DNA of 64,000 nt from Antrihabitans stalactiti (GTDB taxonomy: Bacteria > Actinomycetota > Actinomycetes > Mycobacteriales > Mycobacteriaceae), in contig NZ_VCQU01000009.1 in assembly GCF_012932915.1 (NCBI RefSeq), positions 186,001 to 250,000 on the forward strand, read 5' to 3'. Below, piece by piece: positions 34,064-44,820 of the stretch. The first letter of the stretch is position 1. Each line of letters begins with the position of its first letter. Below the pieces are notes generated by a model. That model was given only the letters and a program-made list of their open reading frames with translations. It did not search any database and was not told the DNA's origin. The translations under genes were made by a program, and so were the position numbers.

Positions 34064-35215
34064 TCAGGAATCCAGCTCCCGGACCAGCGAGTCGACAACA
34101 GCCACCAGATCGCCACCTGCTGCAGCGGCCACGCGGCGTTGTCGCTGGTAAGAGGCTCCTCGGCGCGGAATATCGGCTACCGACGCGAGTTCCTCGACAC
34201 AGCCGAGCTTGCGCGCGACGGGTGCGAGCCGCTCCAGCAAATCGTACAAATCGTCCGTGACCAGCCTCTCGTTGCTGTCTGCATCGAGAATTATCTCCGC
34301 GTCCAGGCCGTATCGAGCCGCTCGCCACTTGTTTTCCTGCACGTGCCAGGGCGGGATGCTGGGTAGCGTCTCGCCCTTTTCGAGGCGCTGATCTGCTTCG
34401 ACGACGAGGCAATGGATCAACGCGACCATCGCCGCGAGCTCGGTTCGCGTCGAAATCCCGTCGCAGACTCGTACCTCGATCGTGCCCCACTTCGGCGCGG
34501 GCCGGATGTCCCAGTGCATGCCGCCGAGCTGGTCGATGACGCCGGTCTTGAGCTGGTCGTGGACGAACGATTCGAATTGTCCCCAGTTCTCGAACTGGAA
34601 CGGCAGGCCAGCGGTCGGCAGTTGCTGAAACATCAGTGCGCGGTTGCTCGCATACCCGGTATCCGAGCCTGCCCACATCGGCGACGACGCGGACAACGCG
34701 AGCAGATGCGGATACTGCAGCAACAACGAGTTCAGGATCGGGAACACCTTCTCCTGATGGGACAAGCCGACGTGGACGTGGACGCCCCAGATGAGCATCT
34801 GCCTGCCCCACCACTGCGTCCGCTCGATCATCTCGTCGTAATGCGGCGACCGCGTCAGCTGCTGCGTCGACCATTGCGCGAACGGGTGTGTACCCGCGCA
34901 GTACAGATCGACTCCGAGTCCATCGGCTGCGCGTCGGACGATGTCCATGGTCCCGCGCAGATCGTCGACGGCCTCGCCGACGGTGTTGTGGACTCCGGTG
35001 ACCAGCTCCACCGTGTTTCGGAGGAGCTCCTTGGTGACCTGTGGTGTGCCGTCGTGTGCCTTCAACTCACCGACGGCATCGAACACTTCCGAGGCGTTGT
35101 TGACCAGGTCTCGCGTCGTCTTGTCGACGAGCGCAATCTCCCATTCGACGCCGAGAGTGGGTCGCGGCGACGACGCGAACGGAACTGTCAGCGAGCCGGA
35201 GCCCGATCCGGCCAC
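34064..35215 (-). CDS. Carboxylate-amine ligase, YbdK/GCS2 family
   Basis: A 383-residue ATP-dependent ligase of the glutamate-cysteine ligase 2 group. Motifs: TLGVEWEIALVD near the N-terminus, the metal/ATP loop WGVHVHVG, DIRPAPKWGTIEVRVCDG, and ENKWRAARYGLDAEI. The family joins an amino compound to glutamate-like gamma-carboxyls; its true product in mycobacteria (Rv0433 ortholog) is not settled. The GTG start immediately follows the sodC stop, so translation is probably coupled. It ends the DUF3263-LytR_C-sodC run, conserved in Mycobacterium. Confidence 0.92.
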   Translation of the reverse strand: MAGSGSGSLTVPFASSPRPTLGVEWEIALVDKTTRDLVNNASEVFDAVGELKAHDGTPQVTKELLRNTVELVTGVHNTVGEAVDDLRGTMDIVRRAADGLGVDLYCAGTHPFAQWSTQQLTRSPHYDEMIERTQWWGRQMLIWGVHVHVGLSHQEKVFPILNSLLLQYPHLLALSASSPMWAGSDTGYASNRALMFQQLPTAGLPFQFENWGQFESFVHDQLKTGVIDQLGGMHWDIRPAPKWGTIEVRVCDGISTRTELAAMVALIHCLVVEADQRLEKGETLPSIPPWHVQENKWRAARYGLDAEIILDADSNERLVTDDLYDLLERLAPVARKLGCVEELASVADIPRRGASYQRQRRVAAAAGGDLVAVVDSLVRELDS

Positions 35216-35872
35216 CTACTTGATGACGCCGCAAGCCACACGGGCGCCCGCGTCGCCGGTCTTCAGCGTCTCCTCGTCAGGTCCGGGTACGCCGTTGGCG
35301 CTGTAGCGCTGGTTGATGTTTCCGAAGTTGTCGGGCAGCGCATGGATGATGACTGCCTTGCCCTTGACGTCTTCGATTGTGAAGGCGTCAGTCGTCGTAA
35401 CGAGTTCGCCCTCTTTGTCTTCGCGAACCTGAATCGACGTCAAGTCACCCTTCGCGCCCTTTTCGGTCGGACCGTAGTGGCCGCCTGCGGAGGTGAAGTC
35501 GCCGACGCACTCGCCCTTCTCGTGCACGTGGAAACCGTGGAACCCGGGATCCACGCCCTTCACGTCGGCTTCGATCTGAACGTAATCGCCGTCCTTCTTG
35601 AACGTGACGGTGCCGACGACCTTGCCGGTCGAGTCCTTGAGCTCTGCAGTCACCGAATCGCCTGCTGCCTCGGCTGCCGTGGTCGTTGCAGCGTGCTCGC
35701 CACTGTGCTCGGCGCCAGACGGCGCAGGAGAACTGGTGAACGGCGCTGGCGTCGTTCCCTTCACGTCAGTGGGGTTCTGGTCGGGCGAGCATGCAGACAA
35801 CCCGAGAGCAGCGACCGACAAAGCCGGTATCGCAAAACCCACGATCAACCGACGGGATATGGGCAAAGCCAT
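35216..35872 (-). CDS. sodC: Secreted Cu superoxide dismutase lipoprotein (zinc ligands missing)
   Basis: A 218-residue extracytoplasmic lipoprotein dismutase. Signal peptide ends in lipobox GLSAC (Cys about 24). Copper ligands are present: HGFHVHEKGEC (two His), GGHYGP (third His) and VIIHALPDNFGN (fourth His). The loop that normally holds two further zinc His (GHY...H...H..D) reads GGHYGPTEKGAKGDLTSIQ, so only the bridging His and the Asp remain. The same loss is known for M. tuberculosis SodC, which works with copper alone. ATG chosen after GAGGAG; a longer frame has no signal peptide. Arginine, R-VACGVIK end typical. Confidence 0.93.
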   Translation of the reverse strand: MALPISRRLIVGFAIPALSVAALGLSACSPDQNPTDVKGTTPAPFTSSPAPSGAEHSGEHAATTTAAEAAGDSVTAELKDSTGKVVGTVTFKKDGDYVQIEADVKGVDPGFHGFHVHEKGECVGDFTSAGGHYGPTEKGAKGDLTSIQVREDKEGELVTTTDAFTIEDVKGKAVIIHALPDNFGNINQRYSANGVPGPDEETLKTGDAGARVACGVIK

Positions 35873-35969
35873 TTCGAACCGCTCCTCTACGTATGGGCAA
35901 GCACAGAGCAAGTGGACATGATCATAGACGGGCGGTTTCTCCGCCGGACCGAAAGGATCAGACCACGGG

Positions 35970-36455
35970 TCAAGGGGCAGTGACGATCACGATGACGCCT
36001 GGTGGGGTGTTCTTCAATCCAGCCAACCGCTGTTCCGACTTCACGCCGAGCGTATCGGCGATCGCTGCGGCAGCTTCTTTCTCCCCTGTCGATGTCCCGT
36101 AATAGACAGTCGTCTTCTCGAGTTGGGTTTCGGTGTAGTTCCCAGTCTCGGTGACAGTCCAGCCCGCGGCTTCGATTGTTGTTTTCGTTTTGGCGGCCAA
36201 CCCGCTGATATCGCTGTTGTTGTACACCCGCACCGGGATCGTTTTGTCCACCGGCTTCGCCGCAGTTGTGGTCGCCGACGGACCGCTCGGACTCACAGCG
36301 CTGGGCGCAGACGTCGTCGTCTCGGAGGAATCGTCGGAATCGGATTTGGTCAACGACAATGCGCCGAGACCAACGAAGACGATCGCCAGCGCTATCAGCA
36401 CCATCGCGAGCGCTCGAAGGGGCGGCCCTCCCGGGGGCGGGTTCGGGTTGCTCAC
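35970..36455 (-). CDS. Membrane-anchored LytR_C-domain protein
   Basis: A 161-residue protein: cytoplasmic proline-rich start, one transmembrane helix (LRALAMVLIALAIVFVGLGA, about 13-35), a Ser/Thr/Ala-rich linker, and a LytR C-terminal domain (VRVYNNSDISGLAAKTKTTI, VYYGTSTGEKEAAAAIADTL) at about 75-160. It has the same order as M. tuberculosis Rv0431 between DUF3263 and sodC. This domain accompanies cell-wall polymer ligases of the LCP family, but the catalytic LCP part is absent, so it may assist or compete with them. Start is a GTG. Confidence 0.88.
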   Translation of the reverse strand: MSNPNPPPGGPPLRALAMVLIALAIVFVGLGALSLTKSDSDDSSETTTSAPSAVSPSGPSATTTAAKPVDKTIPVRVYNNSDISGLAAKTKTTIEAAGWTVTETGNYTETQLEKTTVYYGTSTGEKEAAAAIADTLGVKSEQRLAGLKNTPPGVIVIVTAP

Positions 36456-36470
36456 CTTCTAGACACTAAC

Positions 36471-36803
36471 TCAGGTGACGTCGAAGCCGAGCCGACGCGC
36501 AGCACGGGCTTTCTGCCTGCTTGCACGCAACCGGCGCAGTCTTTTGACGAGCATGGGATCCGCCGCGATCGCCTCGGGCTTGTCGACCAGTGTGTTGAGC
36601 ACTTGGTAGTAGCGGGTCGCGGACATGTCGAACAGTTCTTTGATTGCTTCTTCCTTGGCGCCGGCGTATTTCCACCATTGACGCTCGAACGACAGAATGT
36701 CATGCTCGCGGCGAGTGAGGCCGTCCTCCCCACGCTCGTTCGCCGTTGCCGAGTTACCCGCTGGCCCAGGCTGATTCCGGCTACGCGCTGCTGCGCCGTC
36801 CAT
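36471..36803 (-). CDS. DUF3263 protein
   Basis: A 110-residue acidic-to-basic helical protein with the family signature REHDILSFERQWWKYAGAKE followed by EAIKELFDMSATRYYQVLNT (about 33-75), resembling a helix-turn-helix. It ends in a highly basic tail (RLRRLRASRQKARAARRLG). Known only in actinobacteria; no function is established, though DNA binding is plausible. AAGGAG precedes its ATG. It is first gene of the LytR_C-sodC-ligase run and is divergent from def. Confidence 0.9.
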   Translation of the reverse strand: MDGAAARSRNQPGPAGNSATANERGEDGLTRREHDILSFERQWWKYAGAKEEAIKELFDMSATRYYQVLNTLVDKPEAIAADPMLVKRLRRLRASRQKARAARRLGFDVT

Positions 36804-36910
36804 CTCACTCCTTGCGAATTACACAGTTGTTCTTCGGGGATCATTCAACCATGATCTACAGACCGCGCTGACGTGAACGCTCGCGAGTCGCGCAAGTATC
36901 CTTGACGACC

Positions 36911-37498
36911 ATGGCAATTCTCCCGATCCGCATAGTCGGCGATCCGGTGCTGCACAACCCCACGCAGCCGGTCACACAAACTCCAGCCGAACTGGCGGAG
37001 TTGATCGCCGACATGGAGGAGACGCTGACTGCCGCGAACGGTGTCGGATTGGCCGCGAATCAGGTCGGAATCCCACTGCGACTCTTCATCTACGACTGCC
37101 CCGATGTCGACGGCGACGGAGCCCGCCGCAGAGGTGCTGTCATCAATCCGGTTCTGGAGACGTCCGCGATCCCCGAGACGATGCCGGACCCCGAGAACGA
37201 CGATGAAGGCTGCCTTTCCGTTCCGGGAGAACAGTTTCCGACCGGGCGAGCAGACTGGGCGCGCGTGACGGGCACCGACGCCAACGGCGAACCGGTGACC
37301 ATCGAAGGCACCGGCTTCTTCGCACGCATGCTCCAACACGAAGTCGGGCACCTGGACGGCCTCCTCTACGTCGACGTGCTGGTCGGTCGAAATGCACGTG
37401 CGGCGAAGAAGGCCATCAAGCGAAACGGTTGGGGAACACCAGGTTTGCAGTGGATTCCCGGAACGGTCGCCGATCCGTTCGGTCATGACGAAGACTGA
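36911..37498 (+). CDS. def: Peptide deformylase
   Basis: A 195-residue metallo-hydrolase that removes the formyl group from new proteins. All three type-I motifs are present: [10 protein letters not shown] (about 45), EGCLSVPG (about 103), and QHEVGHLDG (about 146), giving the Cys and two His metal ligands and the catalytic Glu. From memory it aligns along its length with M. tuberculosis Def. Start is ATG at 36911; a TTG nine bases upstream is not needed. The following GNAT gene starts 14 bases before its stop. Confidence 0.97.
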   Translation: MAILPIRIVGDPVLHNPTQPVTQTPAELAELIADMEETLTAANGVGLAANQVGIPLRLFIYDCPDVDGDGARRRGAVINPVLETSAIPETMPDPENDDEGCLSVPGEQFPTGRADWARVTGTDANGEPVTIEGTGFFARMLQHEVGHLDGLLYVDVLVGRNARAAKKAIKRNGWGTPGLQWIPGTVADPFGHDED

Positions 37499-38423
37499 CA
37501 TTCCGATCGGGTCCCGCGTCGTCCTGCGGTATCGCTTACCCGCCGGGTACGAACGGCCCATGACCGACGTCATCGGCGAGCTCGTCTCGCTCGACCCCCC
37601 GACGGTCCGTACGGCGGCGGGCGCGGTGGTGCAGGTCGCATCGGACCGAGTTGTGGCATTGAAAGCCTTGGGGCCCAGACCCATCCGGACCAGTGAGATT
37701 CGGGAACTCGAGATCGCCGCGGCGGACGGGTGGCCAGGGCTGGAACGCCACTGGATCGACGGCTGGTTGTTGCGCTCCGGAGCCGGCTTCACCGGTCGGG
37801 CGAATTCTGCTGTACCGCTCCAGCAATCGGCCACGCTCGACTCGCTGGATGCAATACGGCAGTGGTACGCCGATCGAGGCCAGGGCCCGCGGCTCCTGCT
37901 GCCGGATCGGCTCTGTACGGTGCCTGCGGGCTGGACTACCTACGACGAGGTTCTCGTGCTGGCCGCCGACATCACGAACCTCGCGTTGCCACCTGGTCCG
38001 GCGATGGTGGCGATCGCGGCCGAGCCTGGTGCCGAATGGCTTTCGCTGTATCGCTACCGAGGCTCGGTGCCACCACCCGCCGCTCTGGATGTGTTGACCT
38101 CGGTACGGCACGGCGAACTCGGGTTCGGGCAACTCGGTGCGATAGGCGGCAAACCGATGGCCATTGCGCGCGCCGCGGTCACTTCGGCGACCGACGGGAG
38201 GCGCTGGGTGGGCCTGACTGCCGTCGAGGTCGACGAAGCCCACCGCCGCCACGGCCTCGGCTCGCTGATCTGCGCGCGCATGGTCGCGTGGGGCCGTGAC
38301 CGCGGCGCGACGCACGCGTACCTGCAGGTGTCGGTTGACAACGAACCTGCTCTCGCGATGTATCGGAGGCTGGGCTTCGTCGACCACCATCGGTACCGCT
38401 ACGCCATTCCGACCGCCGGTTAG
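37485..38423 (+). CDS. GNAT-family N-acetyltransferase with N-terminal extension
   Basis: A 312-residue protein: an N-terminal SH3-like beta region (residues about 1-65, [20 protein letters not shown]), a middle GNAT-like half, and a C-terminal catalytic GNAT domain with acetyl-CoA loop [14 protein letters not shown] (about 250-265) and the [15 protein letters not shown] end. Same gene order as Rv0428c-Rv0429c. The ATG at 37485 lies inside the def 3' end, so the two are coupled. Substrate unknown; def neighbourhood hints at protein N-terminus or stress modification, which is inference. Confidence 0.88.
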   Translation: MTKTDIPIGSRVVLRYRLPAGYERPMTDVIGELVSLDPPTVRTAAGAVVQVASDRVVALKALGPRPIRTSEIRELEIAAADGWPGLERHWIDGWLLRSGAGFTGRANSAVPLQQSATLDSLDAIRQWYADRGQGPRLLLPDRLCTVPAGWTTYDEVLVLAADITNLALPPGPAMVAIAAEPGAEWLSLYRYRGSVPPPAALDVLTSVRHGELGFGQLGAIGGKPMAIARAAVTSATDGRRWVGLTAVEVDEAHRRHGLGSLICARMVAWGRDRGATHAYLQVSVDNEPALAMYRRLGFVDHHRYRYAIPTAG

Positions 38424-38433
38424 GGTGGGGGCC

Positions 38434-38934
38434 ATGCACAAGCGGGTGGCTGCAATGGCAGCTGGGCTAGCGATAGTTGGGGCTGTCTTCGTGTCGGGAT
38501 GCGGTTCCGATTCGAAAGACGCGGCGGCGAAGTCCACCGCGAGCGCCGCAAATTTGTCGACCGAGTCGGTCTGCGGCCTGCTGACCGCGGCCGACATCAA
38601 GGACGCCCTGGGTGTCGAGCCGGGCTACTCGATCTACCAATCCAACACCTGCGAGTGGAAAGCCCACGAAGGTGACAACGAGTCGATCCTCTCCTTGTCG
38701 GTCCAGCCGGGCGGCATCGACATCTTCAACGACCTGAAGCCGAGAATCGCCGATGCCTCCGCACCCACTGCTGGCATCGGCACCGACTCCTTCATCAGCA
38801 AGGGCGAACGCTGGCTGTATTTCGTCGTCGGCAAGGACGTGTACACGGTCGTCGTCAGCGCGAAAATCGACCCGACCAAGCTCGACCAAGCGTCGATCGC
38901 GCTTGGCAAGGCCGCAGCACAACGAGTGGCCTGA
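38434..38934 (+). CDS. DUF3558-like lipoprotein
   Basis: A 166-residue exported lipoprotein. Signal MHKRVAAMAAGLAIVGAVFV with lipobox VSGC (Cys near 23), a short Ala/Ser linker, then a domain with conserved CGLLTAADIKDALGVEPGYS and SNTCEWK (two Cys that probably form a disulfide). This is the DUF3558/LppA-like group of mycolic actinobacteria; function unknown. Ten bases before it ends the GNAT gene and nine bases after it xthA begins, so it shares their transcript. Confidence 0.82.
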   Translation: MHKRVAAMAAGLAIVGAVFVSGCGSDSKDAAAKSTASAANLSTESVCGLLTAADIKDALGVEPGYSIYQSNTCEWKAHEGDNESILSLSVQPGGIDIFNDLKPRIADASAPTAGIGTDSFISKGERWLYFVVGKDVYTVVVSAKIDPTKLDQASIALGKAAAQRVA

Positions 38935-38943
38935 CCGCCGATC

Positions 38944-39762
38944 GTGCTGCGAATAGCTACCTGGAACGTCAACTCGGTCCGAACACGGCTGGACCGCGTC
39001 TTGGACTGGCTCGATCGGTCCGACGTCGATGTCCTCGCCATTCAGGAAACGAAATGTCGTGACGACCAGTTTCCGTACGAGCAGTTCGATGCGGCCGGGT
39101 ACGAGGTGGCACACGTCGGACTCAATCAATGGAACGGCGTCGCGATCGCCTCGCGCGTTGGTGTGGCCGACATCCAGGTCGGCTTCGCGGACCAGCCCGG
39201 CTTCGACCGCTACGAGGCCGACACTCTCGACATCTTCGGTGAAGTGACGGAGGCGCGCGCCATCGGAGCGACCTGCGGCGAGGTCCGGGTGTGGAGCCTC
39301 TACGTGCCGAACGGTCGATCGCCCACAGACCCGCATTTCGAGTACAAGCTCGACTGGTTGGCGAACCTGCGCACGGACGCTATGGGATGGCTCACTGCGA
39401 ACCCGGATGCGCAGATCGTGTTGGCAGGCGATTGGAACATTGCGCCGACCGACGACGACGTCTGGTCGGTCGAGTACTTCGCCGACAAGACGCACACCAC
39501 CCCCGCCGAACGTGCCGCCTTCGACGCATTCGGCGAGGCCGGCTACACCGATGTGGTCCGGCCGTTCACTCCGGGACCTGGCGTCTACACCTATTGGGAC
39601 TACACACAACTGCGGTTCGCCAGACGCGAGGGCATGCGCATCGATTTCGCCCTCGCCTCCCCCGCCCTCGCCGCGCGCGTCGTCGGCGCGTCGATCGATC
39701 GGGAAGAGCGCAAAGGCAAAGGCGCCAGCGACCACGCGCCGGTGGTGGTTGAGTTCGAATAG
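38944..39762 (+). CDS. xthA: Exodeoxyribonuclease III (AP endonuclease)
   Basis: A 272-residue DNA repair enzyme cutting at abasic sites. Endonuclease/exonuclease/phosphatase fold: MLRIATWNVNSVRTRL (Asn), DVLAIQETKC (catalytic Glu near 35), SLYVPNGR (Tyr), LAGDWNIAP (Asp and Asn), and the final GASDHAPVVVEF (Asp-His pair). GTG start. It is collinear with Rv0427c. It converges on the MarR gene 16 bases away. Confidence 0.95.
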   Translation: MLRIATWNVNSVRTRLDRVLDWLDRSDVDVLAIQETKCRDDQFPYEQFDAAGYEVAHVGLNQWNGVAIASRVGVADIQVGFADQPGFDRYEADTLDIFGEVTEARAIGATCGEVRVWSLYVPNGRSPTDPHFEYKLDWLANLRTDAMGWLTANPDAQIVLAGDWNIAPTDDDVWSVEYFADKTHTTPAERAAFDAFGEAGYTDVVRPFTPGPGVYTYWDYTQLRFARREGMRIDFALASPALAARVVGASIDREERKGKGASDHAPVVVEFE

Positions 39763-39778
39763 CGCCGCCGGCGCCCGT

Positions 39779-40198
39779 TCAGGTGAGGGCTTGCTCGATC
39801 GCGGCAAGTCCGGTCGCGAGCGAATTCCGTTGCGCTGCATCGAGTCGTTCCAGGGCAGTGGCGAAAAGCTGTATCCGACTGGAGGTCAGGCCCGTGACCA
39901 GCTGGCGGCCGGCGTCCGTCGCGGAGAGCAACTGCGCCCGTCCGTCGTCGGGGTCGGCAGTACGGACCAGGTACTCGGCCTTCTCCAGCGCTGTGACGAT
40001 CCTCGACATCGTCGGTGCCGTAACCCGCTCTGCTGCAGCAAGATCGCCGAGCCGCATCGGCCCGGACCGCGTCAACGTCGCTAACGCAGACGCGACTCCG
40101 GAACTCAGCGAACCTGCGTCGCCGGTCTTGCGAAGCGCGCGCGTCACGCGGCCGAGCAACAGATACAGTTCTGCGGCCTCGTTCAGCGCGTCGCTCAC
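39779..40198 (-). CDS. MarR-family transcriptional regulator
   Basis: A 139-residue winged-helix repressor: helix-turn-helix [20 protein letters not shown] (about 45-68) and wing region [23 protein letters not shown] start overlaps the stop of the MFS gene upstream (GTGA), so both come from one transcript. A candidate palindrome before the MFS gene is its likely operator, giving an autorepressed drug-exporter pair. The inducer is unknown. Confidence 0.9.
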   Translation of the reverse strand: MSDALNEAAELYLLLGRVTRALRKTGDAGSLSSGVASALATLTRSGPMRLGDLAAAERVTAPTMSRIVTALEKAEYLVRTADPDDGRAQLLSATDAGRQLVTGLTSSRIQLFATALERLDAAQRNSLATGLAAIEQALT

Positions 40199-41946
40199 GC
40201 GGCCAATTGTGTCTCGTCGTGCACGTAGCGTCCACCTGCGAACCAAGACGCGATCGCGCCCAAGAACATCATGAGCGCCGCGGCGACGAAGACGACGACC
40301 AATCCGGAGTGGAACGGTCCGGAGATCAAGTGCGGGAAGAAGTCCTGCCCGGTCAGCACCGCCTTGTCTACACCGGGCGCGTCGAGAGCGCCGCTCGGTC
40401 CGAGCAACTGCTCGACGGGGTTGAAGCCGAGGAACGCGGCGAAGAGACTGCCGACCGGCGGCAACCCTGCGACCGAACCGGCCACATCAGCCGAGACGCC
40501 TTGCTCCTGCAAGCCCGACCCCATCGCCGAAGGCAGGGTGTTGGAGAGTCCGATGATCATCAGCGAGAAGAAGATTCCGATCGAGAGGGCGGTGCCGCCG
40601 TTGAACAGCGTGCCGCGCATTCCCGATGCCGCACCGCGTTGGTCCGCGGGGACGCTCGACATGATCGCTGCCGCGTTGGGTGACGAGAACAGCCCGGACC
40701 CGATTCCGTTGAGCAGCACGATGAACGCGAACAGCCAGTAGTTGAAATCGACCGGGATCAACAGCAGCGCAATGAAGGTGATGCCGACGATCGCCAAACC
40801 ACCGGTCGCGAACGGTCTCGCACCGTAATGGTCGGACAGCCAACCGGAGATCGGTCCGGCGGCGAGGAAGCCGACGGTCAACGGCAATAGGTAGATTCCC
40901 GCCCACAACGGCGTCGATTCGTAGTCGAACCCATGCAGCGGAAGCCAAATACCTTGCAGCCAAATGATGAGCATGAACTGCAACCCGCCGCGACCGACCG
41001 ACGCCATCAGGCCCGCCAGGTTGCCGAGCCCGAATGCCTTGTTCTTGAACAGCGCGAGATGGAACATCGGCTGCGCGACCACGCTTTCGACGTAGCAGAA
41101 CACGCCGAGCAGGACCACACCACCGATGACCGCGCCCAGCACCAACGGGTTGGTCCAGCCGGTCGATGCGTCACCGTATGGCTGGATCCCGTAGGTGATT
41201 CCGGTGAGCAGCGCGGTCAAGCCGAGCCCGAAGGTGAGGGTGCCTGCGACGTCGAGTCGACCCGGATTACGTTCGCCGAGTTCGTGCAACGATCGATACC
41301 CCCAGACCGTGCCGAGGATTCCGATCGGCACGCTCACCCAGAACACGGCGCGCCAATCCCATTCGGAGAGAACGCCACCGATGATCAGGCCGAGGAACGA
41401 ACCCGCGACTGCAGCAACCTGGTTGATACCCAACGCCATTCCGCGCCGGTTCGACGGAAACGCATCCGTCAGAATCGCTGTCGAGTTCGCCATCAACATC
41501 GCGCCGCCGACGCCTTGCACAACACGCCAGAGGATCAACCACATCGCGCCAGCCCCGGTATCGAACGGGTCGAACGACAGCGCAATCGCTGACACGGTGA
41601 AGACGACGAAGCCGAGGTTGTAGATCTTCACCCGGCCGTACATGTCACCCAGCCGACCGAACATCACCACCAACACCGCGGATGCGAGCAGAAAGCCCAT
41701 GAGCAGCCACAACAGGTAGCTGACATTGCCCGGTGCCAACGGGTTCAGGTGGATGCCACGGAAGATTGCAGGCAAGGAAATGATCACGATCGACGAGTTG
41801 ATCGTCGCCATGAGGACGCCGAGCGTCGTATTCGAGAGCGCAATCCACTTGTAGTGCGGGTGGTCGCGGTCGACGCGCAGTCGACGTCTGATGGTCGAGA
41901 CGTCGCCGGCGTCCGCCTGGGGTTCTTCGAGCACAGGGACAGCCAT
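40195..41946 (-). CDS. MFS transporter, 14-helix DHA2 drug exporter type
   Basis: A 583-residue proton-driven exporter with 14 predicted helices. DHA2 hallmarks: [11 protein letters not shown]-like region ([16 protein letters not shown]) in helix 1, motif [14 protein letters not shown] between helices 2 and 3, and the antiporter motif [21 protein letters not shown] in helix 5. A basic, Asp-rich tail precedes helix 1. The MarR gene overlaps its stop. Substrates are not predictable. The next gene upstream (TPR-like) is divergent and shares the operator region. Confidence 0.92.
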   Translation of the reverse strand: MAVPVLEEPQADAGDVSTIRRRLRVDRDHPHYKWIALSNTTLGVLMATINSSIVIISLPAIFRGIHLNPLAPGNVSYLLWLLMGFLLASAVLVVMFGRLGDMYGRVKIYNLGFVVFTVSAIALSFDPFDTGAGAMWLILWRVVQGVGGAMLMANSTAILTDAFPSNRRGMALGINQVAAVAGSFLGLIIGGVLSEWDWRAVFWVSVPIGILGTVWGYRSLHELGERNPGRLDVAGTLTFGLGLTALLTGITYGIQPYGDASTGWTNPLVLGAVIGGVVLLGVFCYVESVVAQPMFHLALFKNKAFGLGNLAGLMASVGRGGLQFMLIIWLQGIWLPLHGFDYESTPLWAGIYLLPLTVGFLAAGPISGWLSDHYGARPFATGGLAIVGITFIALLLIPVDFNYWLFAFIVLLNGIGSGLFSSPNAAAIMSSVPADQRGAASGMRGTLFNGGTALSIGIFFSLMIIGLSNTLPSAMGSGLQEQGVSADVAGSVAGLPPVGSLFAAFLGFNPVEQLLGPSGALDAPGVDKAVLTGQDFFPHLISGPFHSGLVVVFVAAALMMFLGAIASWFAGGRYVHDETQLAA

Positions 41947-41957
41947 GTCGACCGACT

Positions 41958-41979
41958 TTAGTTGCGTAATGCTAACTAA
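41958..41979. promoter_or_regulatory. Candidate MarR operator
   Basis: TTAGTT-GC-GTAAT-GC-T-AACTAA: outer 6-bp arms TTAGTT/AACTAA are perfect and the inner GC/GC pair is nearly so. It sits 12 bases above the MFS start and 45 bases above the divergent TPR-like gene. The TTAGTTAGC-like half-site is common for MarR proteins of this group. Binding is inferred. Confidence 0.6.
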
Positions 41980-42023
41980 TCAATTTGGGCAGGTTTGTCG
42001 GTGGTCGCACATAGCGTCGACGC

Positions 42024-42497
42024 ATGGAGACAGACCCGACAATGGCAGCGATCATGCAGGCGGTTACGTCCAGCCGAGCCGGTGATCAGACTGGCGCGCG
42101 GACGACACTGCTCGACCTCTGGCACACCATCGGTCCGCACGGTGATCCACTGCACCGCTGCACGCTCGCGCATTATCTGGCGGATCTGTACGACGATCCG
42201 GCGGAGGCTCTCGCGTGGGACGTCCGCGCACTCGACGCCGCCGACGGGCTGAGCAACGAACGTGCCGGCGAGTACCACGCATCGCTCGACGTCCGCGGGT
42301 TCTATCCGTCACTGCACCTGAACTTGGCCGACAACTATCGCCGACTGGGGTCGTTCGAGGCTGCGCAGCGCGAGATCGATGCCGCTCGGCGCTGCCTGGA
42401 CGTCCTCGCCGACGACGCCTACGGCACCATCGTGCGAGACGGCGTCGCAGGCGTCGCGGCGGCGATCGAGGCCAGATCGACCGACCGCCGACACTGA
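42024..42497 (+). CDS. Tetratricopeptide-like small protein
   Basis: A 157-residue all-helical protein with TPR-like pairs: DQTGARTTLLDLWHTIGPHG, HRCTLAHYLADLYDDPAEAL, SLHLNLADNYRRLGSFEAAQ (helices about 20-125). No signal peptide and no catalytic motif. Proteins of this kind often sit beside MarR/MFS pairs in actinobacteria; the role is unknown and a scaffold function is a guess. Divergent from the MFS gene over the shared operator. It ends before a converging GNAT gene with a hairpin between. Confidence 0.72.
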   Translation: METDPTMAAIMQAVTSSRAGDQTGARTTLLDLWHTIGPHGDPLHRCTLAHYLADLYDDPAEALAWDVRALDAADGLSNERAGEYHASLDVRGFYPSLHLNLADNYRRLGSFEAAQREIDAARRCLDVLADDAYGTIVRDGVAGVAAAIEARSTDRRH

Positions 42498-42520
42498 CTC
42501 ACTTCGGGCACCAGATCGGC

Positions 42521-42572
42521 GACTTCGCGGTAGTTTTACGGACTCCGCGCACCCCATAGGGACCGCGAAGTC
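42521..42572. terminator. Inverted repeat between convergent TPR-like and GNAT genes
   Basis: GACTTCGCGGT (42521-42531) and ACCGCGAAGTC (42562-42572) form a perfect 11-bp stem around a 30-base loop, with alternative inner pairings (CGCGG with CCGCG). It lies between the two converging stops. The loop is long for a terminator; the role is likely but not certain. Confidence 0.45.
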
Positions 42573-42599
42573 AGCAAAACCATCGCGAGGTGGGAGCGA

Positions 42600-42926
42600 T
42601 TAGACCGGGATGCACACATTCTGATATTCGGGATGTTCGGCGACGAATCGCTGCACGTAACTGCAGACCGGCCTGACTTTCCAGCCGTATTCCCGCGCGC
42701 GATCGAGCGCCCCTTTGACGATCACGCCCGCGAGACCGCGGTGACCGAAATCCTCGGTGATCACCGTGTGCATGAACGACACGACCGGCCGGTGCGGCGT
42801 TCGCGGTCGGCCGGTTTCGTATTCGTAATACCCGATGATCCCGACCAAGTCGCCGTTCAATCGCAACTCGAATCGGTTCTGACCTGCATTGTCCGTAACT
42901 TCGACGCTGGGCGAACCTGCTAGCAC
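42600..42926 (-). CDS. Small GNAT-fold protein (YjdJ/YidJ type N-acetyltransferase)
   Basis: A protein of about 108 residues with a minimal GNAT domain: ELRLNGDLVGIIGYYEYETG, VVSFMHTVITEDFGHRGLAG (acetyl-CoA loop), VIVKGALDRAREYGWKVRPV, and the Cys-containing strand CSYVQRFVAEHPEYQNV. I prefer the GTG at 42926, just after GGAGG, because the residues encoded upstream (from an ATG at 42977) do not look like family sequence. Substrates of this short family are unknown. It converges on the TPR-like gene and is divergent from the thiC riboswitch. Confidence 0.78.
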   Translation of the reverse strand: MLAGSPSVEVTDNAGQNRFELRLNGDLVGIIGYYEYETGRPRTPHRPVVSFMHTVITEDFGHRGLAGVIVKGALDRAREYGWKVRPVCSYVQRFVAEHPEYQNVCIPV

Positions 42927-43055
42927 GACACCTCCATGACCCTCTACCCGCCACAGCGCTGTGATGTACCTCACCATTTAATAGGTGATTGGAGCGCCTG
43001 TCACCCACCGAGTTGCAACTACTGCGTTAAGGTCGCGAACGGACAACTACACAAC

Positions 43056-44798
<1,743 letters not shown>

Positions 44799-44820
44799 TT
44801 CGAAACGTTAGGGTCCGATC

